A stretch of 64,000 nt of DNA from CAVQBP01 sp963848195 (GTDB lineage Bacteria; Bacteroidota; Ignavibacteria; Ignavibacteriales; Ignavibacteriaceae): assembly GCA_963848195.1 (NCBI GenBank), contig CAWKCY010000019.1, forward strand, positions 62,001 to 126,000, written 5' to 3'. The translations under genes were made by a program, and so were the position numbers. Below the pieces are notes generated by a model. It made no database searches. It was not told where the DNA came from and saw only the letters and a program-made list of their open reading frames with translations. Below are positions 16,281 through 25,034 of this stretch, one piece after another (position 1 is the stretch's first letter; the number at the start of each line of letters is the position of its first letter).

Positions 16281-17063
16281 TTATTTATTCTTAAATTCAG
16301 GCTTTCGTTTTTCAAGAAATGCATTAGTTCCCTCTTTAAAATCTTCCGTACCGCAGCAAAGAGCAAACATAGCTGCTTCATAATTTTGACCCTCTTTCAA
16401 AGAAATTTCATTTGAAGCATTAATTGCTTTAATTGCTAATCTAACTGCATTCTGAGGTTTTACAGCAATTTTTTCGGCTAATTCAACTGCTTTTATAAGG
16501 AATTCTTCTTTTGGAAATAAATGATTAATCAATCCGATTCTCAATGCCTCATGTGCAGTTAATGTTTCACCTGTTAAAATATATTCCATTGCTCTACCTG
16601 TACTAATTAACCTTGGGAGTCGTTGAGTACCACCAAATCCGGGTATAATGCCAAGATTTACTTCCGGCTGCCCAAATTTAGCATTTTCAGAAGCTAATCT
16701 TATATGACATGCTAAGGCAATCTCACATCCTCCTCCTAAAGCAAATCCGTTTACAGCGGCAATAACAGGTTTTTCAAAGTTTTCAATTAAATTGTAAACT
16801 GCCTGTCCTCTCTCTGCAAATTCTTTCCCGCTTATTATATCGAGCTTATTTAGTTCGGAGATATCTGCACCTGCAATAAAAGCCTTTTCCCCGCTGCCAG
16901 TAAGGATAACTACTTTTACTTTTTCATCTTTATTTAATTCAGTAAAAGCTTTTTTCAGTTCTGCCAGAGTTTCTAAATTCAATGCATTTAATTTTTCCGG
17001 ACGATTTATAGTTAAAATCGCAACAGAATTTTTTATTTCTAATAGTAAATTTTCAAAATACAT
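16281..17063 (-). CDS. Enoyl-CoA hydratase/isomerase (crotonase) family protein
   Basis: A 260-residue crotonase-fold enzyme. The oxyanion-hole segments are present: GEKAFIAGADISEL near residues 56-70 and NGFALGGGCEIALACHIRLA near 105-124. The two catalytic glutamates of true hydratases appear in GGGCEIAL and FGQPEVNLG, followed by GGTQRLPRL. It most likely hydrates short or medium enoyl-CoA, as in beta-oxidation or a butyryl-CoA route; chain length is not evident. It lies between two envelope-type genes with no other fatty-acid genes nearby. Confidence 0.85.
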   Translation of the reverse strand: MYFENLLLEIKNSVAILTINRPEKLNALNLETLAELKKAFTELNKDEKVKVVILTGSGEKAFIAGADISELNKLDIISGKEFAERGQAVYNLIENFEKPVIAAVNGFALGGGCEIALACHIRLASENAKFGQPEVNLGIIPGFGGTQRLPRLISTGRAMEYILTGETLTAHEALRIGLINHLFPKEEFLIKAVELAEKIAVKPQNAVRLAIKAINASNEISLKEGQNYEAAMFALCCGTEDFKEGTNAFLEKRKPEFKNK

Positions 17064-17071
17064 TTAATTTC

Positions 17072-17665
17072 CTAATAACTGATAAATAATGGAAGCCTTA
17101 TTTTTAAATCTAATCCAATGAACTGATTTGTCTGAAAAAAATTATAAGTTGCCATAATTTCCATCATAAACATCGAAATCCCCACTCCTGCGCTTATACC
17201 AATCTTTGAAGTTGTTTCAGTATAGTTTGCTTTATTTGCTGTCGGCTTAAATTCATTCAGTTTTTCCAGATAGACATATGATCCTGATAGTTCAACTACC
17301 GGCATAAACAGGACTACTTTCTCAAGTAAAGGAGCAAAATAATATCGAAAACCTAAATTAATTGGAATAGCAGTTGTAGAAAAATTAGTATAATCTGTTA
17401 TTTTATAAAAGTCCTGGGAACCGGGAAATTGCTCATAACCTACTTTAGCAAATAAAAAGAAGGGTAAATACTCATTATCCGTATATGAAAATTCTACATT
17501 AAAGCCGTAACCTAAATCAGAAGAATTAGCAAAATAATTTATCGGGAGTCGGGGACCTACACCAAACGAAATAAATACACCTCTTGCTTTTTCTGCAGGA
17601 GGTCTATCTGCGAATGATGTTGAAACGAATAAAAATATAATTAGGATAAAAAGTATTTTTTTCAT
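17072..17665 (-). CDS. Predicted outer-membrane beta-barrel protein
   Basis: A 197-residue protein with a cleavable signal peptide (KKILFILIIFLFVSTSFA) and then alternating hydrophobic/polar strands rich in Tyr, Phe and Gly. It ends with LKIRLPLFISY, an aromatic-terminated strand as in outer-membrane barrels. GVGPRLPINYF near the start and INLGFRYYFAP are typical of small PorT/OmpW-like barrel proteins of Bacteroidota. The specific role is unknown. It lies 8 nt upstream of the crotonase gene on the same strand. Confidence 0.6.
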   Translation of the reverse strand: MKKILFILIIFLFVSTSFADRPPAEKARGVFISFGVGPRLPINYFANSSDLGYGFNVEFSYTDNEYLPFFLFAKVGYEQFPGSQDFYKITDYTNFSTTAIPINLGFRYYFAPLLEKVVLFMPVVELSGSYVYLEKLNEFKPTANKANYTETTSKIGISAGVGISMFMMEIMATYNFFQTNQFIGLDLKIRLPLFISY

Positions 17666-17707
17666 AATTAAAAATACAAAATATAAATTCTTGCCAAAAT
17701 GATTGAT

Positions 17708-18502
17708 TTAACTTCCCTTCTTTGACAATCCCGAAAAAAGAAATATACCGGTCAATAAGAAATGAGCCGGGAGAAGAAAAGTGTTAAAATTCTTGCTTAC
17801 GGCAAAAAAACCTTCCCATGCATTATATTGTGATGCAAAAAGTAAATGGATAATTATTTCCGATTGGGAACCAAATAAGAGAAAGTTTATCCATAAAACC
17901 GTGAAAGAAAACACTGTCAGCCAATAGATGTTTTGAAAATATTTTATCAGAATTCCGGTAATTAAAGCTGCCATGAAAAAAGAGACTAAAGAATAATAGT
18001 TAATGCTTTCTTTTCCCAGAGGTATAAACTCATAGGCAAAGAGAAAAATAATTATTAATACATTAAATGAAAATTTGAACTTTGAAAAAGAACTGAAATA
18101 AATTAAAAATAAAAAAAAGGATATTAGCTGCAATGAATTCCATATAAGGTATATAGGAAAATCCGCAATTGAAGAAAAACCGAATTCATAAAAATATTCC
18201 GGATCACCAAGTTCAATTTTTTTCAGCAGGAAAAGAATACCCAAAAGTACCAAAAGCGGTATGATCAAGAGATAAATATAAAATGTGTTTTTTTTATAGA
18301 GAGGGTTCTTAAAAACATCTAAAAAAAAATCCTTTTTAATTTTTCTTAGTATAATGATTATTGGAAGAAATAAACTAAGTTGAAATCGGAAGCCAAAAAA
18401 AATAAAGTATGTATCCAGACCAAAATATCTTAACGTTATTCCTATTATATTTATAAAAATTAATATTAAAATAATGGAGGTGTAGCTGATATCTTTATTC
18501 AT
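17708..18502 (-). CDS. Polytopic membrane protein of unknown function
   Basis: A 264-residue protein made of about seven or eight hydrophobic helices rich in Phe, Ile and Leu. WNSLQLISFFLFLIYF and the spacing of later helices recall CPBP-type membrane proteins, but the EExxxR and HxxxN motifs of CPBP peptidases are absent, so I do not assign that family. Its start lies 4 nt downstream of the DUF2231-like gene, so the two are co-transcribed. Base composition matches its neighbours. Confidence 0.5.
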   Translation of the reverse strand: MNKDISYTSIILILIFINIIGITLRYFGLDTYFIFFGFRFQLSLFLPIIIILRKIKKDFFLDVFKNPLYKKNTFYIYLLIIPLLVLLGILFLLKKIELGDPEYFYEFGFSSIADFPIYLIWNSLQLISFFLFLIYFSSFSKFKFSFNVLIIIFLFAYEFIPLGKESINYYSLVSFFMAALITGILIKYFQNIYWLTVFSFTVLWINFLLFGSQSEIIIHLLFASQYNAWEGFFAVSKNFNTFLLPAHFLLTGIFLFSGLSKKGS

Positions 18503-18506
18503 AGTA

Positions 18507-19004
18507 CTATTTTTCGTCCGGCTTAAGATTTGGATTTTTCATTTCCATTTTTTTTAAGTCGGTACCTATTCCATGTTTATAAACTAATGCACCTCCATGC
18601 TCTCCTGTTTCATAAACTAAGAACGCACCAATTAAGGCCAAAACAATAAATGAATATCTTATTATTCCTATAAATCTTTTTTTTATAACAACCACCGTTC
18701 TTATAACAAGTATTAGGGTAAAAAACCAGAGTGTAATATTAGCATAATCTTCATGTTCATTTATGGCCTTAAAAGAAATTGATGCACCTTTTTCACTAAG
18801 CAGCCTGGCAGCGTCTTTTGCTTGATTACCTGTTAATACTGCCGCAATTAATCCCAATAATCCAAGAAATAAAAATAAATATGCTGTTTTGGACAGAAAT
18901 TCTTTTTTAAGTATGATTCCCAGAATTTCAAATAATACGTATGCTAATAAAAACGCGATCGGGAAATGAACTGTATCGGGATGAATTTTTGAGAGAGATT
19001 CCAT
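18507..19004 (-). CDS. DUF2231-like membrane protein
   Basis: A 165-residue inner-membrane protein with four predicted helices. It begins with the family signature IHPDTVHFPIAFLLAYVLFE and has TGNQAKDAA after helix 2 and NEHEDYANITLW before helix 3. These His-containing loops characterise DUF2231, which often accompanies haem or copper proteins. ETGEHGGALVYKHG near the C-terminus also carries histidines that could bind a metal or haem. The actual function is unknown. It is the first gene of a pair with the polytopic protein downstream. Confidence 0.7.
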   Translation of the reverse strand: MESLSKIHPDTVHFPIAFLLAYVLFEILGIILKKEFLSKTAYLFLFLGLLGLIAAVLTGNQAKDAARLLSEKGASISFKAINEHEDYANITLWFFTLILVIRTVVVIKKRFIGIIRYSFIVLALIGAFLVYETGEHGGALVYKHGIGTDLKKMEMKNPNLKPDEK

Positions 19005-19099
19005 TAGATCTGATAGTAAAATTGCTAAAGTTTCAAATACTGAAATTAAAAGATATATAAATTTCCGTAAAGGATATTAACCCATTTACAAGTATAATT

Positions 19100-19846
19100 T
19101 TAATAACGCACCTTATACAAAAACAAACCTTTGGCAGGGACAGCTTCACCGGCGGCAATCCTATTTCTTGCCGAAAGTACTTCATCAATATAATTTTTGT
19201 CCAAATTATTTTTTAGAGCATGAAGCAGTGTGCCAATAATAGTCCGAACCATTCCATGCAAATATCTATCCGCTTCAATTAAAAAAAATATCAGCCCTTT
19301 TGTTTCTTTCCATTTAATATTAAAAATATTGCAAATCTTATTTTCAGTATCCGATATTGTTCTACAGAAAGAAGTAAAATCTCTCTTACCAACCAAATAT
19401 TTACTTAAATTATTTAATTTGATGCAGTCAATTTTTTCATGATAAAAATAAGTGAATTTATCATAAAAAGGTGATTTATAACTGGAAAATATATAAAGAT
19501 AAGTCCTTATCTTTGCATCACTGCGTGCATTAAAATTATTATCTGCTTCTTCCATCTTTTTGATTGAAATATCTTTAGGAAGCAATGAATTTAATGAATA
19601 TGAAAATCTATAAATATCTAATTTCTTCTCTGTCTTAAAATTAGCTGTTTGACCAACAGCATGTACCCCCGAATCAGTCCGCCCGGAACCAATTAAATTT
19701 ACATCTTCTTTGGTTAGGATTTTAATATTATCCCTTAAAACTTGTTGAACTGTACCCGCATTCCGCTGAATCTGCCACCCTGCATATTCGGTACCATCAT
19801 ATTGAATTATTATTTTGTAATTAAATACCTGCTTTAAAGATGTCAT
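19100..19846 (-). CDS. truA: tRNA pseudouridine(38-40) synthase TruA
   Basis: A 248-residue TruA, which isomerises uridines 38-40 in the anticodon arm of tRNAs. The catalytic aspartate D58 lies in GSGRTDSGVHAVGQ. YDGTEYAGWQ near the start, FNARSDAKIRTYLYIF and the C-terminal RYLHGMVRTIIGTLL are all standard. Length is normal for the family. It appears to be a single gene, divergent from the small membrane gene at 19982. Confidence 0.95.
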   Translation of the reverse strand: MTSLKQVFNYKIIIQYDGTEYAGWQIQRNAGTVQQVLRDNIKILTKEDVNLIGSGRTDSGVHAVGQTANFKTEKKLDIYRFSYSLNSLLPKDISIKKMEEADNNFNARSDAKIRTYLYIFSSYKSPFYDKFTYFYHEKIDCIKLNNLSKYLVGKRDFTSFCRTISDTENKICNIFNIKWKETKGLIFFLIEADRYLHGMVRTIIGTLLHALKNNLDKNYIDEVLSARNRIAAGEAVPAKGLFLYKVRY

Positions 19847-19981
19847 ATTTCAAATACCGTTCGTGCATAATCATAATTAGAATATGCGATTAATTTAACA
19901 AAAAAAATATTATGTGATAATATACATACACCCATACTATAATATAATTTATTTTAAAAATGATACAAGATATAATAAAAA

Positions 19982-20131
19982 ATGCTCTGGACGATTTTTA
20001 TTTTACTTTTAATTTTATGGTTGATTGCAGTTATTTTAGCTTATACTTTGGGTGGACTTATACACATCCTTTTAATATTAGCTTTAATAATAATTGTATT
20101 AAAAATAATTCAGGGCAGAAAAACTTCATAA
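19982..20131 (+). CDS. Small membrane protein, lmo0937 family-like
   Basis: A 49-residue protein encoded in a frame overlapped by a longer spurious frame (19960-20151). It begins MLWTIFILLLILWLIAVILA and continues YTLGGLIHILLILALIIIVL before KIIQGRKTS. Two hydrophobic helices around a TLGGxIHILL turn are the hallmark of the lmo0937-type family of tiny membrane proteins found across bacteria. The function is unknown; it is often stress-associated. No strong ribosome-binding site is visible. The coiled-coil lipoprotein gene follows 30 nt later in the same direction. Confidence 0.8.
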   Translation: MLWTIFILLLILWLIAVILAYTLGGLIHILLILALIIIVLKIIQGRKTS

Positions 20132-20161
20132 TAATTAATAAAAATGTTTAAAGGAGAAAAT

Positions 20162-20623
20162 ATGATAAAGAAGAAGAATTTAATTTTTTCAATATTTTTA
20201 AGCTTATTTGTCTCACTAATACTTATTTCATGTGGAAATAACAGAAACCATGGTATGGAAGGAGAAAATAATAATACACAAACCTCTGTAACGGATAAAA
20301 CAGATACTATGTGGAATAACACTAAAGACTATACATATGAACAAAAAGAAAATTTCAAAAAGGATGTGGAATCCGCTAAAGAAAAATTAGATGAAAGAAT
20401 TGATGACCTGCAGCAAAAAGCTGAAAATGCTTCTGGCAATGCAAAGGCTTCTTATAATGAAAGTGTAAAAAAATTAAAAGAGGAAAGAGAAGTACTCGAC
20501 AAAAAAATGAACAATTTTAATGACGTGACTAAAGACAGCTGGGACGATTTTAAGTCAGGGGTCAATTCTGTTTGGAACGATATTGAAAAAACGTGGAACG
20601 ATGAGGTAAATGAAAACGGATAA
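20162..20623 (+). CDS. Coiled-coil lipoprotein of unknown function
   Basis: A 153-residue lipoprotein with a signal sequence ending in a lipobox (LILISC). The mature part is highly charged and helical, with a long heptad region (KDVESAKEKLDERIDDLQQK onward) followed by Trp-rich repeats (DSWDDFKSG, SVWNDIEKTWNDE). Similar proteins resemble apolipoprotein/LEA-like amphipathic helices and often sit near tiny membrane stress proteins. The frame opens at 20144, but AAAGGAGA just before ATG 20162 fixes the start there. It forms a likely pair with the lmo0937-like gene. Confidence 0.75.
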   Translation: MIKKKNLIFSIFLSLFVSLILISCGNNRNHGMEGENNNTQTSVTDKTDTMWNNTKDYTYEQKENFKKDVESAKEKLDERIDDLQQKAENASGNAKASYNESVKKLKEEREVLDKKMNNFNDVTKDSWDDFKSGVNSVWNDIEKTWNDEVNENG

Positions 20624-20654
20624 AAGCGAAAGAGCAAGTGCAAGTTAGAGATCT

Positions 20655-20700
20655 GAGGTTGATTGAATTAAACTCACTGGATTATATTTCAATCAACCTC
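20655..20700. terminator. Bidirectional hairpin between convergent genes
   Basis: GAGGTTGATTGAA (20655-20667) and TTCAATCAACCTC (20688-20700) form a perfect 13-bp stem with a 20-nt loop. It sits between the lipoprotein gene on the plus strand and the MgtC/DUF4010 gene on the minus strand. An A-rich stretch, T-rich on the other strand, adjoins it. Confidence 0.6.
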
Positions 20701-20703
20701 GAC

Positions 20704-22041
20704 TTAAAAAAATAATTCAATTATTAGATAGACTGCAGCAATAAAGGAAACAAATCCAAGCCCTTTAATAACCCGTAAACCTAATTCTTTGGTACCCCAT
20801 ATTAATGCGATGCCCGATTTAAATATTGAATTTGAAATAATTACAATAATAACTGCAATAGAAATTATATTTGAATTCAATTTTTGAGTTATTAATTGGG
20901 TTAAAGAAATAATAATAGCATCGACACTGGTTAAACCGCCTAAAGCACTTGCAGCGTAAATTCCTCCATTTCCAAGATACATTTGAGCAGCTTTTGAAAC
21001 AAAAATCATAACTGCAAATATCCCCCCGAAAATTAATGCAGACCTAAGCTTAAACGGATTATTTAATTCAATCATTTCTTTTGACTTATTATTCTTAATA
21101 TTTCGAAACATAAAGTAGCCGACACCTATGTTTATAAACGTTAAGAGTAATAAGGGAAACCAGAGAGGATTTATCAGCGAATCATTCAGAACTAAAATGA
21201 TTATAAAAATTCTTGGGAACATTACTGCAGAGGCTAGGATAATTCCAAGAGCAAAATTTTCAGCTAATTCACTATTTTCTTTGCTCTTTTTTGATAAAGA
21301 AAAGGTAACAGCCGTACTTGATACCAAACCACCGAGAAGACCCGTTATTAATATCCCTTTATCTTCTCCAAAAAATTTTATGAAGATATACCCGATAAAA
21401 CTTATACCGCCTACAAAAATTACCATCAGCCAGATCATTCGCGGATTGAGAATATCAAGAGGTCCTACATTCCGGTTAGGAAGCAGCGGTAGAACAATTA
21501 CTGTAATGATTGCCAGCTTTATCGTTGCATAGAGATCTTCTTCACTTATTTTCCCGACAAAACGATGAAGTTGTATTTTTAATGTCAGAAAAGTAGCTGT
21601 AATAACTGCAATAATTGCAGCCAGAACAATAAAATTCCAATAAACCAGTGAACCCAAGATAAATACAAGAAAAGTTGTTATTTCTGAAGTTCCGCCCGGC
21701 CGGCCAAGCTTTGCAGAAAAAACATGTGATGTGGTTATAAGAGCTGAAAACCCAATAAAAACAGCAAAATAAATCCAGAATGAAGTAATTGAAGAAATCA
21801 ATGCCGCTGCAAATCCCAAAATAGATATTAATGGAAATGTTCGAACACCTGCAAAAGTTTTTTCTTCTGAAGGTCTGGAATGCTCTCGTTCCAGGCCAAT
21901 CAATACTCCGATTAATATTACAATTATTAATTTTTGGAAAAGGATAAACAGATCTTCTCCCCCCGTATTATTTTTGGAAGCTGATAAATAATCAGGTAAA
22001 AATTTAATAGTATCCTGGATTACAGGTGATACAAAGTTCAT
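20704..22041 (-). CDS. MgtC/SapB-DUF4010 family membrane protein
   Basis: A 445-residue inner-membrane protein with about 12 helices. The N-terminal third is the MgtC domain: LIGVLIGLEREHSR near residues 36-50 and KTFAGVRTFPLISILGFAAA are its signature. The remainder matches the DUF4010 module (GLLGGLVSSTAVTFSLSKKS, SALGGLTSVDAIIISLTQL). MgtC proteins are linked to growth at low magnesium and to ATP-synthase control; the long DUF4010 fusion is of unknown function. It ends 4 nt from the hairpin shared with the convergent lipoprotein gene. Confidence 0.85.
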   Translation of the reverse strand: MNFVSPVIQDTIKFLPDYLSASKNNTGGEDLFILFQKLIIVILIGVLIGLEREHSRPSEEKTFAGVRTFPLISILGFAAALISSITSFWIYFAVFIGFSALITTSHVFSAKLGRPGGTSEITTFLVFILGSLVYWNFIVLAAIIAVITATFLTLKIQLHRFVGKISEEDLYATIKLAIITVIVLPLLPNRNVGPLDILNPRMIWLMVIFVGGISFIGYIFIKFFGEDKGILITGLLGGLVSSTAVTFSLSKKSKENSELAENFALGIILASAVMFPRIFIIILVLNDSLINPLWFPLLLLTFINIGVGYFMFRNIKNNKSKEMIELNNPFKLRSALIFGGIFAVMIFVSKAAQMYLGNGGIYAASALGGLTSVDAIIISLTQLITQKLNSNIISIAVIIVIISNSIFKSGIALIWGTKELGLRVIKGLGFVSFIAAVYLIIELFF

Positions 22042-22073
22042 TGTATTAAATTAAAAGTAATCAGAAAATCATT

Positions 22074-23438
22074 TTATTGTATGTAGACAGTTTTAATATT
22101 TACAAATTCTTTAATTCCAAAAGGTGAAAGTTCTCTGCCATATCCAGATTCATTAATCCCGCCGAACGGAAGTCTTGGGTCAGATTTTACAAATGCATTT
22201 ACAAAGCAGTTTCCGGCTTGAAGCTCCTTTTCTGCTATTCTCTTCCCTCTCTCTTCATCTGCAGTGAAAACAGCCGCACCTAATCCAAAATTTGTATCAT
22301 TGGCAACTTTGACTGCTTCTTTTTCATCATCTACCTTTATTAATGCGGCAACAGGACCAAAAATCTCTTCATCATAAGCGGGCATACCTTTTTTTACTTC
22401 TGCTAATACTGTAGGAGGATAGTATGCTCCTACACTCTCACTAACTTTTCCACCTAATAGAAGCTTCGCCCCTTTTTCAATACTGCTTTGAACCTGCTTA
22501 TGCAAATCGTCTCTAAGACTTATACTTGCCTGAGGTCCCAAACTATTTTCTTTATTAAAAGGATCACCCATCTTTTTCTCCTTCATAAGCTGTACATACA
22601 TCTCTTCAAATTTTTTATAAACCTTATCCACAATGATAAAACGTTTTGCCGCAATACAGCTTTGTCCCCCGTTTATAAGCCTCGAGGTAACGCACGTTTC
22701 AACGGTTTTTTCTAAATCGGCATCTTCAAGAACTACATAGGGATCACTTCCTCCCAATTCCAGAACAGTTTTTTTTAAAACAGAACCTGCTGTAGATGCA
22801 ACTGATTTACCTGCCGGAACGCTTCCTGTTAAAGTAACGGCTTTAATATTTTTATCCTTTATAATTGTATCCATTTTTGATGAAGGAACCACGATAGTCT
22901 TAAATAAGCTTTCGGGGAATCCTGCTTCTTTAAAAACCTCTTCAATTGCAAAAGCACACCCTGTTACATTGGATGCATGCTTTAATACACCGGCATTACC
23001 AGCCATTAGATTTGGTGCTGCAAATCTGAATACCTGCCAAAAAGGAAAATTCCATGGCATAATAGCAAGTATTACACCCAGAGGCTGAAAGGAGACATAA
23101 CTTTTTGAAGCATCCGTTTCTATTTCTTCGTCAGCAAGAAAACCTTCGGCATTATCTGCGAAATATTCACAAGCCCATGCACATTTCTCAATTTCAGAAA
23201 GGGATTGCGCAAAAGGTTTACCCATTTCAAGAGTCATGAGCTTACCAAATTCTTCTTTCCTGTTTATCAGTATGTCATGTGCATTTTTCATTTTTCCGGC
23301 ACGATGAGAAAAGCTTGTATTTCGCCATTCTAGAAAGACTTTATTTGATTTCTCCAATAATTTTTTAATTTCATTATCATTCATATCGGGAAATTCTTTA
23401 ATCTCTTTCTCTGTAGCAGGATTTATTGACTTAGCCAT
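22074..23438 (-). CDS. NAD(P)-dependent aldehyde dehydrogenase (succinate-semialdehyde dehydrogenase-like)
   Basis: A 454-residue aldehyde dehydrogenase. The catalytic cysteine is C261 in NGGQSCIAAKR and the general-base glutamate lies in LELGGSDPYVV. The cofactor helix TLTGSVPAGKSVAS is visible, with PWNFPFW upstream. The compact length, GGQSCIAAKR and the LPFGGINESGYGREL end fit the short succinate-semialdehyde dehydrogenase (GabD/Sad) group. The aldehyde oxidised could be succinate semialdehyde or a related one. It is 32 nt upstream of the MgtC-family gene on the same strand. Confidence 0.85.
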   Translation of the reverse strand: MAKSINPATEKEIKEFPDMNDNEIKKLLEKSNKVFLEWRNTSFSHRAGKMKNAHDILINRKEEFGKLMTLEMGKPFAQSLSEIEKCAWACEYFADNAEGFLADEEIETDASKSYVSFQPLGVILAIMPWNFPFWQVFRFAAPNLMAGNAGVLKHASNVTGCAFAIEEVFKEAGFPESLFKTIVVPSSKMDTIIKDKNIKAVTLTGSVPAGKSVASTAGSVLKKTVLELGGSDPYVVLEDADLEKTVETCVTSRLINGGQSCIAAKRFIIVDKVYKKFEEMYVQLMKEKKMGDPFNKENSLGPQASISLRDDLHKQVQSSIEKGAKLLLGGKVSESVGAYYPPTVLAEVKKGMPAYDEEIFGPVAALIKVDDEKEAVKVANDTNFGLGAAVFTADEERGKRIAEKELQAGNCFVNAFVKSDPRLPFGGINESGYGRELSPFGIKEFVNIKTVYIQ

Positions 23439-23617
23439 TGCTGCCTCTTATTTATTAAATATTATGAAATAAATAATGAATTTTATGAATTAGTTAAAGC
23501 GGCATTGTCACATTAACTAGTGCAGAATGTGAATTTAATGAAATTGATTGACTAAGAGTTAATTTTTACCAAATCGCTCATTTTCAATATGATATTGGCA
23601 CTTTTAATTTCGCGGAA

Positions 23618-24850
23618 TTAGATTATCCTTTTTATAACAACTAAAGTCTTATCATCGGAATATTTACCGTTTTTTGAAAATTTAATAACATCATCAAGAA
23701 TTATATATATAATTTCTTTTGGAGAAAATTGCTTTGATTTTTTAAGTTGATTTAACAGGCGTTCTTCACCATATTCCTTGAAATCAGAGTTTGTAGATTC
23801 TGTAACCCCGTCAGAATATATTAATAAAACATCCCCCTTTTCAAAGTTTATATTCTCGATAGTGTATTTTGCTTTTGGTGCAGGCCCTAATACAGGTCCG
23901 GTAGGATCGAGGGTTATAACCTTATCGGAATCACCCTTTATAAAAAAAGGGGGATTGTGACCTGCATTTGCGTATAAAAATAAGCCTCCTTTGTCAGCTG
24001 ATAATTCACCATAAAATAATGAAGCGAATTTATCATCTGAAAAAATTTTATTTACCAGCTGGTTTGTCCTTTTTATAAGGGGGGATATTTTAATCTCAAA
24101 AGTTGTTGCCATTCTTAATGCGCCTGCAATATACATTGCTTCTGCGGCAGCCCCGACTCCTTTACTGGCTGCATCTCCAATAGTTACACCTAGTCTATCC
24201 CCTTCATCTCCAATTTCAAGGTAGTCAAAAAAATCACCGCCGACAATTTCCGCAGGATCAGTTACTCCAAAAAGTTCATAATTATGAAAACGGTATTCAT
24301 GTTCAGGCAGTATACTCTTCTGGATCTCCCTTCCTTTATCAAGATCCGCCTTAAGGAATTTTGCCCTTTCAGAATATTTCCTCTGATTTATCTGTGATGT
24401 CAAAGCTGTTGCAATAATATTTAATGTTATCCGGAAATCTTCATTAATATTCTCGCTGTTTAATGCCAGTAAATATTCATAATAAATCTTCCCGTTTACC
24501 TTTATTTTATCCCCTACTCCTGAAGATGAAAATTTAAGTATTCCTTTTTGTTTTAATATTTCATTAGTTTCAACCCCAACTATTGTTCTCTGTTTTGCAA
24601 TGAGATCGAAAATAGGATAATCCCTTATTAGGATAACAAAATCGGGATCTATCATTTTAACTTTACCTGTTTGAAAAAGAAGCATATAGGTACCTTTTTC
24701 TGCATCAAGTTTCCAAACCCTTCCACCATTAATATTTATATTTTCATTTTCTATAATTTGGGTAACAACTGCAACAAGCATATCCTTATCTGATCCAAAA
24801 TTTTGTGAAGCTATTGTTTCAACAGTTTTGTATAACTTTCTTTGCTCCAT
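23618..24850 (-). CDS. PP2C-type SpoIIE-domain phosphatase (RsbU-like)
   Basis: A 410-residue signalling protein. The first 180 residues form a GAF-like sensor region (DLIAKQRTIVGVETNEIL) ending in an amphipathic linker (KADLDKGREIQKSILPEHEY). The C-terminal PPM phosphatase has the metal-binding EIVGGDFFDYLEIG, VTIGDAASKGVGAAAEAMYI, ANAGHNPPFF and LLIYSDGVTES, with DDKTLVVIK at the end. It should dephosphorylate an anti-sigma-factor antagonist. No such partner lies in the window, so the target is unknown. Confidence 0.85.
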   Translation of the reverse strand: MEQRKLYKTVETIASQNFGSDKDMLVAVVTQIIENENININGGRVWKLDAEKGTYMLLFQTGKVKMIDPDFVILIRDYPIFDLIAKQRTIVGVETNEILKQKGILKFSSSGVGDKIKVNGKIYYEYLLALNSENINEDFRITLNIIATALTSQINQRKYSERAKFLKADLDKGREIQKSILPEHEYRFHNYELFGVTDPAEIVGGDFFDYLEIGDEGDRLGVTIGDAASKGVGAAAEAMYIAGALRMATTFEIKISPLIKRTNQLVNKIFSDDKFASLFYGELSADKGGLFLYANAGHNPPFFIKGDSDKVITLDPTGPVLGPAPKAKYTIENINFEKGDVLLIYSDGVTESTNSDFKEYGEERLLNQLKKSKQFSPKEIIYIILDDVIKFSKNGKYSDDKTLVVIKRII

Positions 24851-25007
24851 ATTTATCCTTATGTTTTATAAAAACTTACGCAAATATAATTATTATTAAT
24901 CGAATTATACGGGCAGATGCACTGTGAGGTAATTTGAAAAAATTACAAATAGCTCGAGATTCCTATTTCGAGTTAAGATTGCAGATGAAAAATTGAGAGA
25001 CTTTTAA

Positions 25008-25034
25008 TTTGCGAAACTGAGTTTCGCGTTACAT
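25008..25034. repeat. Repeated 3'-end hairpin, copy 1
   Basis: TTTGCGAAACTGAGTTTCGC then GTTACAT. GCGAAAC and GTTTCGC form a 7-bp stem with a TGA loop. A second copy at 59508-59534 differs by one base. Each copy abuts the stop codon of a minus-strand gene, here the M64 peptidase, in the same orientation. It may act as a terminator or RNA-stability hairpin spread as a repeat. Confidence 0.6.

Noticed and set aside
17708..18502. CPBP intramembrane protease
   Set aside because: Helix pattern is suggestive but the EExxxR and HxxxN motifs are missing.
19960..20151. 63-residue ORF
   Set aside because: It is a shadow of the lmo0937-like gene; its translation has no protein-like character.
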